NCBI GenBank assembly: GCA_029204045.2
Contig: CM055066.1
Span: 17,866,484 to 17,930,483 of the forward strand
Origin: Tillandsia leiboldiana
Taxonomy: Eukaryota; Streptophyta; Magnoliopsida; Poales; Bromeliaceae
Reading direction: 5' to 3'
Length of the DNA stretch: 64,000 nucleotides
Made by a program: the position numbers and the translations under genes
Notes under the pieces: model-generated
The model's input: only the letters and a program-made list of their open reading frames with translations
What the model was told of the DNA's origin: nothing
Databases searched by the model: none
Part shown: piece by piece, positions 34,489-45,831 of the stretch
Position numbering within the stretch: position 1 is the stretch's first letter
Layout of the letters: every line of letters begins with the position of its first letter

Positions 34489-35345
34489 TATTTCGCTACG
34501 ACAGTCCGGACCGTCAATTCCAGTCCGGACCGTCGTCCTGTAAAATTCCAGAAAAGGTTAGTTTTTTATTCTTATCCTCTTCCAACGGTTTCTTACCTAT
34601 AAATAAACCCTACGATTCATTTTTTAGGGTAATCCAAAAAAGACGGTCAAAAGAGAAAAATCCACATATAGAGAAGAAAGGAAATAACTAGATTAAATCT
34701 ATGTTTCTTCATCTATATTGATTAATTTGATTCTAGGTTTTCATACTCAGATTTTGAGTAGAATCAAATTAATGAATACTTAGATGGTATTTCCGATCTA
34801 TCTTTGATCTAAGTATTCGGCGGATCATCACCACCCAAAAACAACGATTTTCCTAAAATCGGCGTGTGGACTCGCGTGGCCTTGTGGATTCAAGGTGCTA
34901 CCGCTCTCGTGGATTCGGAGCGAGGTACGTTCGTGGATTCGAGACGTGCTACTGGGTGAAGACCGTGGATTCGGTTGGACGTCGTGGATTCGACGTTGGA
35001 CGCCGTGGATTCGGCGTTGGATGCTAATCGTGGATTCGAGGAGCGTTGCGGAGCGAGCGGAGAAGATCTACTAGGAGCGTATGGAAAAAGGTCGTATCGT
35101 CTGTGAGTACGGTATATCACCTTTGTTCGTGTGTTAATTCTAGTGGATTTCGCCGTGTTATCAGTCCCGTGGTTTTTTACTCTGGTGTTGGAGTTTTCCA
35201 CGTAAAAATCTTACGTGTTATATTATCATTTCCGCATTGGGTTTTATTACGCAACGATTTTTGAGTGTTTATTGTTTACACCTATTCACCCCCCCTCTAG
35301 GTGCTTTTTCCCCTATTTAGATCCATATCTTAACATAACCCAACA
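34489..35345 (+). repeat. 3' LTR of copia B, right part
   Basis: Resumes after the second AAGTC (34484-34488). It contains the last TCCGGA boxes (about 34502-34533), TATA-like CCTATAAATAAACC at about 34597, hairpin 34721-34773 and GTGGATTCG repeats, and ends CCCAACA. Left 469 plus right 857 bp equal the 1326 bp of the 5' LTR. Confidence 0.93.
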
Positions 35346-36274
35346 CTATAAATATTTCTAAAAATCCTGTGTTGCACTCGAGAACAAAATACATTGAACT
35401 TAGATATCATTTTCTAAGAGAGCTAGTTGAGTCAAATATTCTTCAAATTTCTTACATTTCAACTGAAGATCAATTAGCTGACATCTTAACAAAACCCTTG
35501 GATCAAAAATGATTTATTCATTTGCGTAAGGCAATTGGAATGCTTTCTTTGAAATAATTCCTTTTTGAAATCATTGCTTAAGTTTTGGTTTTGTTTTGTG
35601 TTTTTGTTCAGTATCTATGTTTGTACATAGAACATTAATTGAGCATTAGAATTATTAACTTTAATTGCATCCTTTCATTAAATTAGAAATTTATTATGTT
35701 TTGGATATCATAATAATTCATTTGATGCAATGATCATTTATGTCAATTAAGTCATCTTTGTTTTGATCAAAGTCAATTTTTCTCTCAAATGATCTCTTGG
35801 TTTAGTTTTTATCTTATTTGACAATTGAGTCAAGTATAAAATTGAGATCAATTTTTGGTTGAATACTTTATATTTTAAATAGTTGATAGCCATTTGAGGG
35901 GGAGTAAATGAAAATTGTTATGCTCAAAAGATGTGGAAAGAGTTACATCCCAATGAGGAGTGTGAAAACAACCACCACATGGAGGAAAGAGCTACCACCT
36001 CGGTCGTCCGAGTACTGTGTGCAGCTACCACATGTATACCAAGCATGGTTTTTCAAGTTGATTAGATAAAATTCTGTTTGGAATACTTGACTCTGTCAAA
36101 TTCCAAGGTTGGTACAAGGTGGGGATTTTATTGAAAGATGCTCAAAGAGCCACTCCTTATAATAATTTGACTAGATATATTATCTAACTTATCTGGGATT
36201 TCAAACATCTATTGATCTTGGTATTTCATTTTCTTTACCAAATTGATGATTTGATAAAGGCATTACTCATAAGA
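35346..36274 (+). mobile_element. Copia A', middle visible segment
   Basis: Begins with the duplicated CTATA. The RNase H end continues at 35351-35557 (NISKNPVLHSRTK ... ADILTKPL) with a CGA-to-TGA stop near 35511. A spacer like that of A and B follows to 36274. It holds the purine tract GAGGGGGAG (35896-35904) and the TCGT-loop hairpin (35999-36012). It is cut by D at TAAGA (36270-36274). Confidence 0.9.
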
Positions 36275-38892
36275 TGTAGTGATCCGGCCCTTAGGGGTAT
36301 TTTTGACTCACATCTAAACCATTTAAGCCCTTAAGAGGAATAAAATTATTTAATTGTTAAAAGTTGGCCAGTGTGTGGTGCTGGTATTTTTCTGCGATAG
36401 AGCGCGGAAAATGATGCCTGACGGTGCGATCGGATCTGAAATCCGATGTCGGGATCTCCCGGAACGGAATTCTTAGTGATAAGGTGATTAGTCATGCATC
36501 GGAATCCGTGCGAAATATCTTGCACCCGTTGGAGATAAGGTGGGTTATCTCGTAGGGGATAATTAATTAATTAATTAATTATCCGATGACGGGAAATAGA
36601 ATTTTCTTACGTACGAATTAAAGAGGAAAGTAATTAAAGATATAATACGAGCTATATAAGGGATCCTGATTATCGGAAAGAAAAGAAAAGAAAAATGAAA
36701 CCCTAACCGGTTAGGAGAGAAAGAAAGAGAAAAAGGAAAAGACGGAACCCTAGCCGGAAGAAAGGGAAAGGAGAAAGAGAAGGAGCCCGATCTTCCCGGA
36801 CATCGAACCGAAGGCAAGAACGCGACCGGACAACCTTCCCGTCGATCTTCGGTTAGTAAAATAATTGCTATAAATTATTTGGGATTTTTCCGTCGTCCTT
36901 TTGTTTGAGTTCTTGGGTTCTCCGTCGTATCCGTCACCGTCGCCGTCATCGTCGTCATGCTAGGGCACGGAACGGACGGCGGAGGCACGCAGTGCCGCTA
37001 GGGCATCGCGCGGAGGAGAATCGCGGACGGCCGATCGCCGCCGCAAGCGGCGATGGGACCGCGCGGGCACCGCGCGAGCTCCGCGCGGGCCGTACCCGCG
37101 CGGGCGCCGCGCGGCCACCGCGAGGCCACCGCGCGGGCGGCACCCGCGCGGACCCGCAACCGCGTGGGCACCGCGCGGCTACCGCGCGGAAGGCACCCAC
37201 GCGGACCCGCAACCGCGCAGACACCGCGCGGGCGCCGCGCGGGTGGCACCCGCGCGGCTGCCGCGCGGGCGGCACCAGCGCGGACCCGCAACCGCGCGGG
37301 CGCCGCGCGGGGCACGCACGCGGGCGCCGCGCGGGCAACCCCGCGCGCGGGCGCCGTGCGGGGCCGCACCCGCGCGGGCGTCGCGCGGCCGCCACACGGG
37401 CCGCACCCGCGCGGGCGTCGCGCGGCCGCCGCACGGGCAGCACCCGCGCGAGGCGCCGCGCCGCGTGGGCGCCGACCGCGGAGACACGCCGCGCGGTTCC
37501 GAACCGCGCGGGGCTCCGACGGACGGCGACGGCGGCGCGGGATTCCGATTTTCGTCAACCCGGACGGTGTTGGACTTTTCCGTCGAAAAGAGTAAATTGG
37601 GTCTTTTGTTTTGGGATGTTAGTACACATTTTTTACTATAGTTATCCTTGCGGACTTTCTTTAGGTCCAGGTGCGCAGCGGAGGTGCGCGAAGGATTCAG
37701 GTGTTCCGATTTCTCTTCAACTAGGTGGGTACGGTTGCTATAAGTGCAACAAGTGCAGTAAGTGCATCTATCATCATTAAAATGCTCTTAATTTGTCTAA
37801 CAAAGTAGATGGACAGTTTAACCTTTCGCATAATTGTATTTTATCTAACAATTGAAGCGGCTGCGGTCGCGGTGCTCACTACACGCCGATCTCGGCAAAT
37901 CCGTTTTCGGATGCTGCACTTACACAGGCGGATTGGCCTCCGCATGGGTGTACTTTTTTGGAGAAGTGGTCTTTTTGACCCGTGTACCTCACAAAGGGGT
38001 GGGAGCCGTGAGGACCTCTTCGCGCCTGCTGCAAATAGCACACCAGCACCGTGAAGAGGTTAAAAGCATCAAAAAGGTGTTTGCGCACGAGGGGAGACTT
38101 TAGTCTCTCCGACAGGTACTCTGGGGTTGGTGCCCAACTTAATTGATAAATCTGGGGTTGGTGCCCAGCTTAATTATGTACTGGGTTTTAGCGAAAGGTT
38201 CCGGTGTAATCGGTTTGCTCCTTATTCCTTATTGATATTTAGACATCTACTTTGTTTGTCACTGACTTTACCCACTCCGTGACAGGTGTTACCAGGTGCG
38301 TTACCCGGGAGGGCGGTGAGACTGCGTCGCGAGGACCGTAGTCAGGATACTTGGGTTTTTATCTCGTTTTCCTTATACTTTAAATAGTTAATTTGCTTGT
38401 GGATCATATTAGTCATGGACATGTATGAGTTAGCGCTGTGGATGAGGTGTACTTTTATACTTTGATACTTATAGTGATGTTTTCATACGCGGCACGTTTT
38501 CATGATAAACCAAATGATTTCGAAAATGTTTTCTCAAAATGAAGTGCCGTGTGGGCACGGGTTTTGCAACCGCTGGTTTTATCCTTTCCAAACGTTGATG
38601 CCGCTTTAATAACAAGGTGTCGAGTGGACACCGGTCTTTTAAAACATTAGTTAAATTACTGAACTCTGTTTGACGAAGTATGTCTATTGTATGGTTGATG
38701 GTTGATGTATGATGTTGTAAATGAGACGTCGTGCATATACAAAGGAGACTCTGTCCGTGGGCAGAGAAAATTTGTGTATGTGGCGGTCTGGCACGCACCG
38801 GGGATGAGGTTTAAGTTACCTTGTTAAGAAAAAAATAATAATACACGCAACTTTCTGCTTTGATAGACTCAAAAACCCCCGGGGGCGTGACA
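36275..38892 (+). repeat. 5' LTR of D (2618 bp)
   Basis: TGTAGTGATCCGGCCC to GGGGGCGTGACA. Contains an AATTAATTAATT run (about 36561-36581), a TATA box GCTATATAAGGG (about 36650), a block of very high CpG content (36905-37560), and a GGGTTGGTGCCCA duplication (about 38112-38172). Relative to the 3' LTR it has about 43 extra bp between two CTTCCC repeats (about 36793-36840); slippage or repeat-mediated deletion can explain that. Confidence 0.93.
36905..37560 (+). repeat. Extreme GC block of imperfect GCGCGGGC-type repeats in the D LTR
   Basis: Built of variants of CCGCGCGGGC, GGCACCCGCGCGGAC and CCGCAACCGCGCGG. Long Arg/Ala/Pro apparent ORFs occur in several frames on both strands, so they are composition artefacts. 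It lies about 250 bp after the TATA box, so it is probably transcribed. The copy at about 46440-47110 differs in the number and order of units. Confidence 0.85.
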
Positions 38893-39153
38893 GATTAAAT
38901 GGTATCAGAGAAAAACAACCATAACCATAGTAGACGTGATCCACATCCACAGTGCAAGGTGCCACAAGCAAATTGGACATGAGATAACCAAGGTGTAGGT
39001 GCGGTAGTACGTGAGAGTACGGGGAAAAAGGGGACGTAATATAGGTGTAATCGTAAGACAGGTTGCTAGGGTTATAACCTAGGGTTGACGTGGTTTCTTT
39101 GTATCACAGCAGACAACGGCCAGGATCCGGCCACCGAGCGCTAACCATTCTCA
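38893..39153 (+). other. PBS and leader of D
   Basis: GATTAAA then TGGTATCAGAG (38900-38910), matching initiator tRNA-Met, followed by a non-coding leader up to the gag ATG at 39154. Confidence 0.8.
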
Positions 39154-40131
39154 ATGGACAGGATGGATCCCGCAGCCGCAGCCAACCGCTTACTCCGCAA
39201 CCAGCTACGCGACATAGCGGGGCAAATGCTAACTCTCACTGAGCGCCTAGGCCTACTGACTCAAGATTTCGAGGGTGTCGACCGCACCCAGCGAGACGCC
39301 AGGGACGACGCCTATCGGGGAATGCCCCCGGCAGGGTTCCCCACTTTTAACGAAGCGGTTATGTTGGCCCGACGGGCAGAGCAAGAACTGGCCGAGACAC
39401 GCGCTCGGCAGAGTTATCCCTATCCCAGACCGGCGGAGGACCCCTTCCAGCAGGGCCCGGCACTCAAACGCCCGAGGACAGAGGGGAACTTTGGAAAGGC
39501 GATGAGAGGAGGACCCAAACCGCAGAGGAAGCCGTGTCCCATATGCAGTGGGGCGCATCAGGTGACTGATTGTCCATGGAGACACGGCCACTGCTACCGA
39601 TGCGGCAGACTAGGACACGCACGCTACGAGTGCCCACGGAAACCGGGCACCACCAGGCCTCCGGGACCGCGACCGGAGGGGACAGGGAAGACTGCTACAC
39701 CCGTTCCGCAAGGGGGCCCCGCCCCGGAGGGCCGAGGAGGAGGACGTCCGGAGAAAGCACGGAAGGACGAACCGACTCCAGCGAGGGGCGCGAAACCACC
39801 TCAGGGACCGTGCGTAATCTGCGAGGGTGCTCACCCGGTGGCGGAATGTACGTGGAGGTACCATTACTGCAATCAGTGCGGCTTACCGGACCACTCCCGT
39901 GCCTTCTGCCCTCAGAGGCCCACCCCCGCCGCCGCCGCCGCGCCACCACAGCAGAAAGGACCAGAGAGTGCTGCGGCCCCCGTTCAGCCAAAGGATTTGC
40001 CCGGCGACCAGCAATCCGCAGACTCCTCAGACGTCAAGTCCCTTCCCCGGCACGCCGTACGACGCTGGCCCAAGGGCTATGGACGGACTCCCCGGGATAC
40101 TACAGTGGAGGACGCGACGTCCCAGACCTAG
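39154..40131 (+). CDS. Shortened Gag of D with four zinc knuckles, 325 aa
   Basis: Open from the ATG at 39154 to TAG. The N-terminus (MDRMDPAAAANRLLRNQL) is followed almost at once by FPTFNEAVMLARRAEQEL, which in chromovirus Gag lies after the capsid (Retrotrans_gag) core. The core is therefore deleted in frame. Four knuckles follow: residues 128-140 (CX2CX3HX4C), 147-160 (CX2CX4HX4C), 220-232 (CX2CX3HX4C) and 239-252 (CX2CX4HX4C). The second pair repeats the first exactly 92 residues later, so a duplication is likely. It could bind RNA but probably cannot form capsids alone. Gly/Pro/Arg-rich linkers lie between the pairs. Confidence 0.8.
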   Translation: MDRMDPAAAANRLLRNQLRDIAGQMLTLTERLGLLTQDFEGVDRTQRDARDDAYRGMPPAGFPTFNEAVMLARRAEQELAETRARQSYPYPRPAEDPFQQGPALKRPRTEGNFGKAMRGGPKPQRKPCPICSGAHQVTDCPWRHGHCYRCGRLGHARYECPRKPGTTRPPGPRPEGTGKTATPVPQGGPAPEGRGGGRPEKARKDEPTPARGAKPPQGPCVICEGAHPVAECTWRYHYCNQCGLPDHSRAFCPQRPTPAAAAAPPQQKGPESAAAPVQPKDLPGDQQSADSSDVKSLPRHAVRRWPKGYGRTPRDTTVEDATSQT

Positions 40132-40435
40132 TTAACGGCAGGTAATTTTTGGTTTCTCTTTTTCCTCTTAGATTAGGAGCACCGGTTACACCTTAGCCTG
40201 CTACCCCTGTTAGACTCTCTCTCTCTCCCTCTCTCTAAATCCTTAAGTATTAGGCGAAGCCTTCCCCGGCCGATGTACGTGGGCGGGCTTCGAAGCATAG
40301 GAGAACCTTGTGTACTCGGGGCCCGTTAAGGGCCATGCAAGGAATAAATAGGCTCCATCCTATGCCTTGCAGCCGAGAACTCAATGGGCCGATAGGTAGT
40401 TCAGGGCCGCTCCCCAGATAAGGATCAGCGGTCCT
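40132..40435 (+). other. Gag-RT junction of D without a protease
   Basis: About 300 bp with no ORF and no DTGA/DSGS-type aspartic protease motif. It has a CT-rich run (about 40216-40236). An internal deletion that removed protease is the simplest reading. Confidence 0.6.
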
Positions 40436-41066
40436 GTGGTAAGGGAATTTCCGGACGTGTTTCCGGCAGAGCTCCCCGGAATGCCACCGGAACGAGAAGT
40501 CGACTTCTCTATTGAACTACTTCCCGGCACCAAACCCATTACCAAGGCACCGTACAGGATGGCTTTCGCGGAGTTGAAGGAACTCAAGGGACAGTTGGAG
40601 GACCTTTTGGATAAGGGTTTCATCAGACCTAGCGCGTCACCCTGGGGCGCGCCCGTCCTGTTTGTGAGGAAGAAGGACGGAAGTCTCCGGTTGTGCATCG
40701 ACTACCGGGAGATAAATAAGGTCACCGTTAAGAACAAGTACCCCCTGCCAAGGATCGACGACCTCTTCGACCAACTACAGGGGGCGACGGTGTTTTCAAA
40801 GATTGACCTGCAGTCGGGCTATCATCAGGTCCAGGTCAAGGGGGAGGACATCCCCAAAAGGGCTTTCCGGACTCGCTACGGCCATTACGAATTTACAGTA
40901 ATGCCGTTCGGGCTCACAAATGCCCCGGCGGTGTTCATGGACATGATGAACAGGGTATTCAAACCCTTCCTGGACTTATTCGTGGCGGTCTTCATCGACG
41001 ATATCCTCATCTACTCCCGTATAGACGAGGAACACGAAGAACATCTGCGCACAGTCCTCCAGACCT
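40436..41066 (+). pseudogene. Reverse transcriptase of D, left contig part
   Basis: Begins VREFPDVFPAELPGMPPERE, the usual lead-in to chromovirus RT. It carries the RT blocks: WGAPVLFVRKKDGSLRLCID, PLPRIDDLFDQLQGA, FSKIDLQSGYHQ, the MPFGLTNAPA motif and the catalytic VFIDDILIYS (FIDD in place of YVDD). It is clean up to 41066, where the sequence enters the damaged duplicate segment and loses frame (41107). Confidence 0.9.
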
Positions 41067-43413
41067 ACGGGAACAAAAACTCTCTACGCCAAACTCAAAA
41101 AGTGTGAGTTTTGGCTCCGTGAGGTCGGCTTCTTGGGCACGTAATCTCGGCGGCTGGAGTCGCAGTCGATCCGAAGAAGATAGATTCGGTGACGGACTGG
41201 CCCCAACCGACGACGGTGGACGGAGATTCGAAGCTTCTAGGATTAGCCGGGTAACCGCGCTTCGTGGAGGGTTTCTCCAAGATAGCCACCCCCTTAAACG
41301 TTTGACTAAAAGGGGAAAAGTTCATCTGGGCGACAAATGTCAGAGGAGCTTCGAGGAGCTCAAGGATAGATTGACGCGAGCCCCGATTCTCCCCCTGCCA
41401 GAACCAGGGGAGATTATGAAGTGTATTGCGATGCGTCGCGAAACGGACTGGGTGGAGTACTCATGCAACGGGGAAAGGTTATAGCCTATGCGTCAAGGCA
41501 GCTCAAGGAATACGAGCGAAACTACCCCCGTGCAGATTTGGAACTCGCAGCGGTGTGTTCGTCCTCAAGCTTTGGAGACACTACCTGTATGGGGCACACT
41601 GCAATGTGTACTCAGATCATAAAATCTTAAGTACCTTTTCACCCAAAAGGAGTTAAATTTGCGACAAAGACGTGGCTCGAGCTACTGAAGGATTACGATT
41701 TAACGATCCACTACCACCCGGGAAAGGCAAACGTGGTGGCCGACGCCCTGAGCCGCAAGGGCAGCCGAGGAGGCAGGGTAAGTGCCATCACCCAGCAAGA
41801 TAGTCGATTGCGGATTTTTCGCGATTAAGACTAGAAGTAGTACCGGCGGGTACAGTCGAACACTTCTGACACTGGTGTCAGACCTACCTTGCTTGACAGA
41901 ATTCTCGAGGGCAGTCGACTATGACCAACTCCAGCTGGTGCGAAGTAGAGTAACTGCCGACCAAGAAGGTGATTTCACAGTAAACTCCCGACGGCACGAT
42001 ACGATTTCGGGGACGAATCTGCGTGCCGGATCTACCGAACTCAAAGAGAAATCCTGCGGGGGCGCAACACTGCTCCTATGCAGCGCACCCCGGGGAACGA
42101 AGATGTACAAGGATGTCAAACACCTCTTCTGGTGGCCCAAAATGAAGGGAGACTGACTCGGTTTGTGGCACACTGCCTGGTGTGCCAACGGGTGAAGGCC
42201 GAGCACCAGCGTCCGGCAGGAAAATTGCAACCCTTACCGGTGCCCGAGTGGAAGTGGGACATGATTACCATGGATTTTGTGACCGGTTCCCGAATCGTCA
42301 CAGGTGACACGATGCAATATGGGTGATTGTGGACCGTCTGACGAAATCGGCCCACTTTCTCCCATACACACGACGTGGACGCGGGAACGACTGGCGCAAA
42401 CCTACATCAACGAGATAGTAGGTTGCATGGGTGCCGACATCCATCACGTCAGACAGGGACACGCGATTTGTGTCAAACTTTTGCAGAGCCTGCAGCGGCA
42501 ATGGGAACCAAGTTGCACTTCAGTACGGCTTTTCACCCGCAGACCGATGGACAATCAGAGCGGGTGATACAAATTGTGGAGGACATGCTTCGGGCATGCG
42601 TTTTGGCCTTGGGCGAAGGTGGGCACGTGTTTGCCCCTAGTGGAATTTGCCTACATAACAGTACCAGCCAGCATTCAGATGGCACCATACGAGGCCCTGT
42701 ACGGGCGCCGCTGTCGGTCTCCAATATGCTGGGACGACTTGGGTGGCGTAAGTTTCTGGGGCCCAGATTTGGTGGAGGAGACCGAAGCAAAGGTGCGATT
42801 GATTAACAAGAGGCTACTGACCGCCCAGAGCAACAGAAAAGCTACGCGGACAACACAGCCCGGACTTAGAGTTCATGTGGTGAGCACAGCGTTACTCCGA
42901 TTTTCGCCCTCCAAGGGGAACCGACGCTTCGCATAAGGAAAGTTAAGCCCGAGGTACGTATGACCGTTCGAGATCCTAGAACGCGTATGACCGTGGCGTA
43001 CCGATTAGCCCTGCCGCCGAATCTCGAACGAGTCCATAACGTGTTCCATGTCTCAATGCTCCGAAGTACCTAGCTGATCCCTCTCATGCCTTGGATGCCT
43101 CCACCATCGAGTTGCGAGAGGATTTAAGCGTCGAGGAGACGCCGGCGGATTTTGGCGAGAGAGGACAAAAGTTTGCGCAAACCGAACAATCCCCTATGTG
43201 AAGGTCCAGTGGAGCAACCACGAAGAGCGCGAGGCGACTTGGGAACTGAATCGAGAGTGAGAGAATGTTTTTTCGACTTGATGAGTGGGTTTGTACTTAC
43301 GTTTCGGACGAAACTTTTTATAAAGTGTAGTGTGTAGTGATCTGGCCCTTAGGGTATTTTTTGACTCACATCTAAACATGTAAGCCCTTAAGAGGAATGA
43401 AATTATTTATTGT
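41067..43413 (+). pseudogene. Damaged duplicate of the D pol second half, plus 81 bp of LTR
   Basis: Matches 43514-45912 nearly base for base but has dozens of one-base losses and gains, so no frame exceeds about 150 codons. It starts at the RT thumb (AAACTCTCTACGCC), passes RNase H and integrase, and ends with the start of an LTR (43333-43413) at the gap. In places it keeps better codons than the right copy (TGG where the right has TAG at 44135; CGA where the right has TGA at 43898). Most likely this is an unpolished contig end. Confidence 0.85.
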
Positions 43414-43513
43414 NNNNNNNNNNNNNNNNNNNNNNNNNNNNNNNNNNNNNNNNNNNNNNNNNNNNNNNNNNNNNNNNNNNNNNNNNNNNNNNNNNNNNNN
43501 NNNNNNNNNNNNN
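43414..43513. other. Assembly gap, exactly 100 N
   Basis: A 100-N run is the customary placeholder for a gap of unknown size. Sequence on both sides belongs to the same part of element D. Confidence 0.98.
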
Positions 43514-45796
43514 ACCCTACGGGAACAAAAACTCTACGCCAAACTCAAAAAGTGTGAGTTTTGGCTCCGTGAGGTCGGCTTCTTGGGGCACGTAATCTCG
43601 GCGGTTGGAGTCGCAAGTCGATCGAAGAAGATAGATTCGGTGACGGACTGGCCCCAACCGACGACGGTGACGGAGATTCGAAGCTTCCTGGGATTAGCCG
43701 GGTACTACCGGCGCTTCGTGGAGGGTTTCTCCAAGATAGCCACCCCCTCAAACCGTTTGACTAGAAAGAGGGAAAAGTTCATCTGGGCGGACAAATGTCA
43801 GAGGAGCTTCGAGGAGCTCAAGGATAGATTGACGCGAGCCCCGATTCTCGCCCTGCCAGAACCAGGGGAGGATTATGAAGTGTATTGCGATGCGTCATGA
43901 AACGGACTGGGTGGAGTACTCATGCAACGGGGAAAGGTTATAGCCTATGCGTCAAGGCAGCTCAAGGAATACGAGCGGAACTACCCCGTGCACGATTTGG
44001 AACTCGCAGCGGTTGTGTTCGTCCTCAAGCTTTGGAGACACTACCTGTATGGGGCACACTCCAATGTGTACTCAGATCATAAAAGTCTTAAGTACCTTTT
44101 CACCCAAAAGGAGTTAAATTTGCGACAAAGACGGTAGCTCGAGCTACTGAAGGATTACGATTTAACAATCCACTACCACCCGGGAAAGGCAAACGTGGTG
44201 GCCGACGCCCTGAGCCGCAAGGGGCAGGCCGAGGAGGCAGGGGTAAGTGCCATCACCCAGCAAGATAGTCTGATTGCGGAATTTTCGCGATTAAGACTAG
44301 AAGTAGTACCGGCGGGTACAGTCGCACAACTTCTGACACTGATGGTCAGACCTACCTTGCTTGACAGAATTCTCGAGGGGCAGTCAACATATGACCAACT
44401 CCAGCTGGTGCGAAGTAGAGTAACTGCCGACCAAGAAGGTGATTTCACAGTAAACTCCGATGGCACGATACGATTTCGGGGACGAATCTGCGTGCCGGAT
44501 CTACCGGAACTCAAAGAGGAAATCCTGCGGGGGGCGCATACTGCTCCATATGCAGCGCACCCCGGGGGAACGAAGATGTACAAGGATGTCAAACAGACCT
44601 TCTGGTGGCCCAAAATGAAGGGAGACGTGACTCGGTTTGTGGCACACTGCCTGGTGTGCCAACGGGTGAAGGCCGAGCACCAGCGTCCGGCAGGAAAATT
44701 GCAACCCTTACCGGTGCCCGAGTGGAAGTGGGACATGATTACCATGGATTTTGTGACCGGGTTCCCGAGATCGTCACAGGGACACGATGCAATATGGGTG
44801 ATTGTGGACCGTCTGACGAAATCGGCCCACTTTCTGCCCATACACACGACGTGGACGCGGGAACGACTGGCACAAACCTACATCAACGAGATAGTAAGGT
44901 TGCATGGGGTGCCGACATCCATCACGTCAGACAGGGACACGCGATTTGTGTCAAACTTTTGGCAGAGCCTACAGCGAGCAATGGGAACCAAGTTGCACTT
45001 CAGTACGGCTTTTCACCCGCAGACCGATGGACAATCAGAGCGGGTGATACAAATTGTGGAGGACATGCTTCGAGCATGCGTTTTGGACTTGGGCGAAGGG
45101 TGGGCACGGTGTTTGCCCCTAGTGGAATTTGCCTACAATAACAGTTACCAGGCCAGCATTCAGATGGCACCATACGAGGCCCTATACGGGCGCCGCTGTC
45201 GGTCTCCAATATGCTGGGACGACTTGGGTGAGCGTAAGTTTCTGGGCCCAGATTTGGTGGAGGAGACCGAAGCAAAGGTGCGATTGATTAGACAAAGGCT
45301 ACTGACCGCCCAGAGCAGACAGAAAAGCTACGCGGACAACAGACGCCGAGACTTAGAGTTCATGGTGGGTGAGCATGCGTTACTCCGAGTTTCGCCCTCC
45401 AAGGGGAACCGACGCTTCGGCATAAAGGGAAAGTTAAGCCCGAGGTACGTAGGACCGTTCGAGATCCTAGAACGCGTAGGACCGGTGGCGTACCGATTAG
45501 CCCTGCCGCCGAACCTCGAACGAGTCCATAACGTGTTCCATGTCTCAATGCTCCAGAAGTACCTAGCTGATCCCTCTCATGCCTTGGATGCCTCCACCAT
45601 CGAGTTGCGAGAGGATTTAAGCGTCGAGGAGACGCCGGTGCGGATTTTGGCGAGAGAGGACAAGAAGTTGCGCAAACCAACAATCCCCTATGTAAAGGTC
45701 CAGTGGAGCAACCACGAAGAGCGCGAGGCGACTTGGGAACTGGAATCGAAGATGAGAGAATGTTTTTCCGAATTGATTAGTGGGGTTTGTACTTAA
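43514..45796 (+). pseudogene. Pol of D after the gap: RT thumb, RNase H, integrase, chromodomain-like tail
   Basis: One frame throughout with two in-frame stops, TGA 43898-43900 and TAG 44135-44137. Order: RT thumb (KLYAKLKKCEFW), RNase H (YCDAS, NGLGGVLMQ, LELAAVVFVLKLWRHYL, DHKSLKYLFTQ), zinc-finger region (HPGGTKMYKDVKQ, HCLVCQRVKAEH), integrase core (MDFVTGFPRS, SDRDTRFVSNFW, QTDGQSERVIQ), C-terminal domain and a tail with PYVKVQWSNHEEREATWELE typical of Tekay chromodomains. VASRSKK near 43612 replaces the usual VDPKK through two offset single-base changes. The chromodomain would direct integration toward heterochromatin. Confidence 0.9.
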
Positions 45797-45831
45797 GTTT
45801 CGGGACGAAACTTTTTATAAAGTGTGAGTGG

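Larger units (their letters stand above)
8890..35345 (+). mobile_element. Copia element B, complete but split by two nested insertions
   Basis: Flanked by CTATA at 8885-8889 and 35346-35350. Order: 5' LTR, PBS, gag, pol, spacer, internal promoter and intron, extra ORF (cut by a solo LTR), polypurine tract, 3' LTR (cut by element C). With the insertions removed it is about 10.6 kb. It sits in the RNase H region of A', whose frame resumes exactly after the duplicated CTATA. Confidence 0.95.

Noticed and set aside
36905..37780. Arg/Ala/Pro-rich ORFs in the D LTR
   Set aside because: Several frames on both strands are open because of the GCGCGGGC repeats, and the two LTR copies do not keep the same frame.
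41104..42936. Separate small genes in the damaged pol segment of D
   Set aside because: All are pieces of the pol seen intact in frame at 43514-45796, broken by single-base indels.
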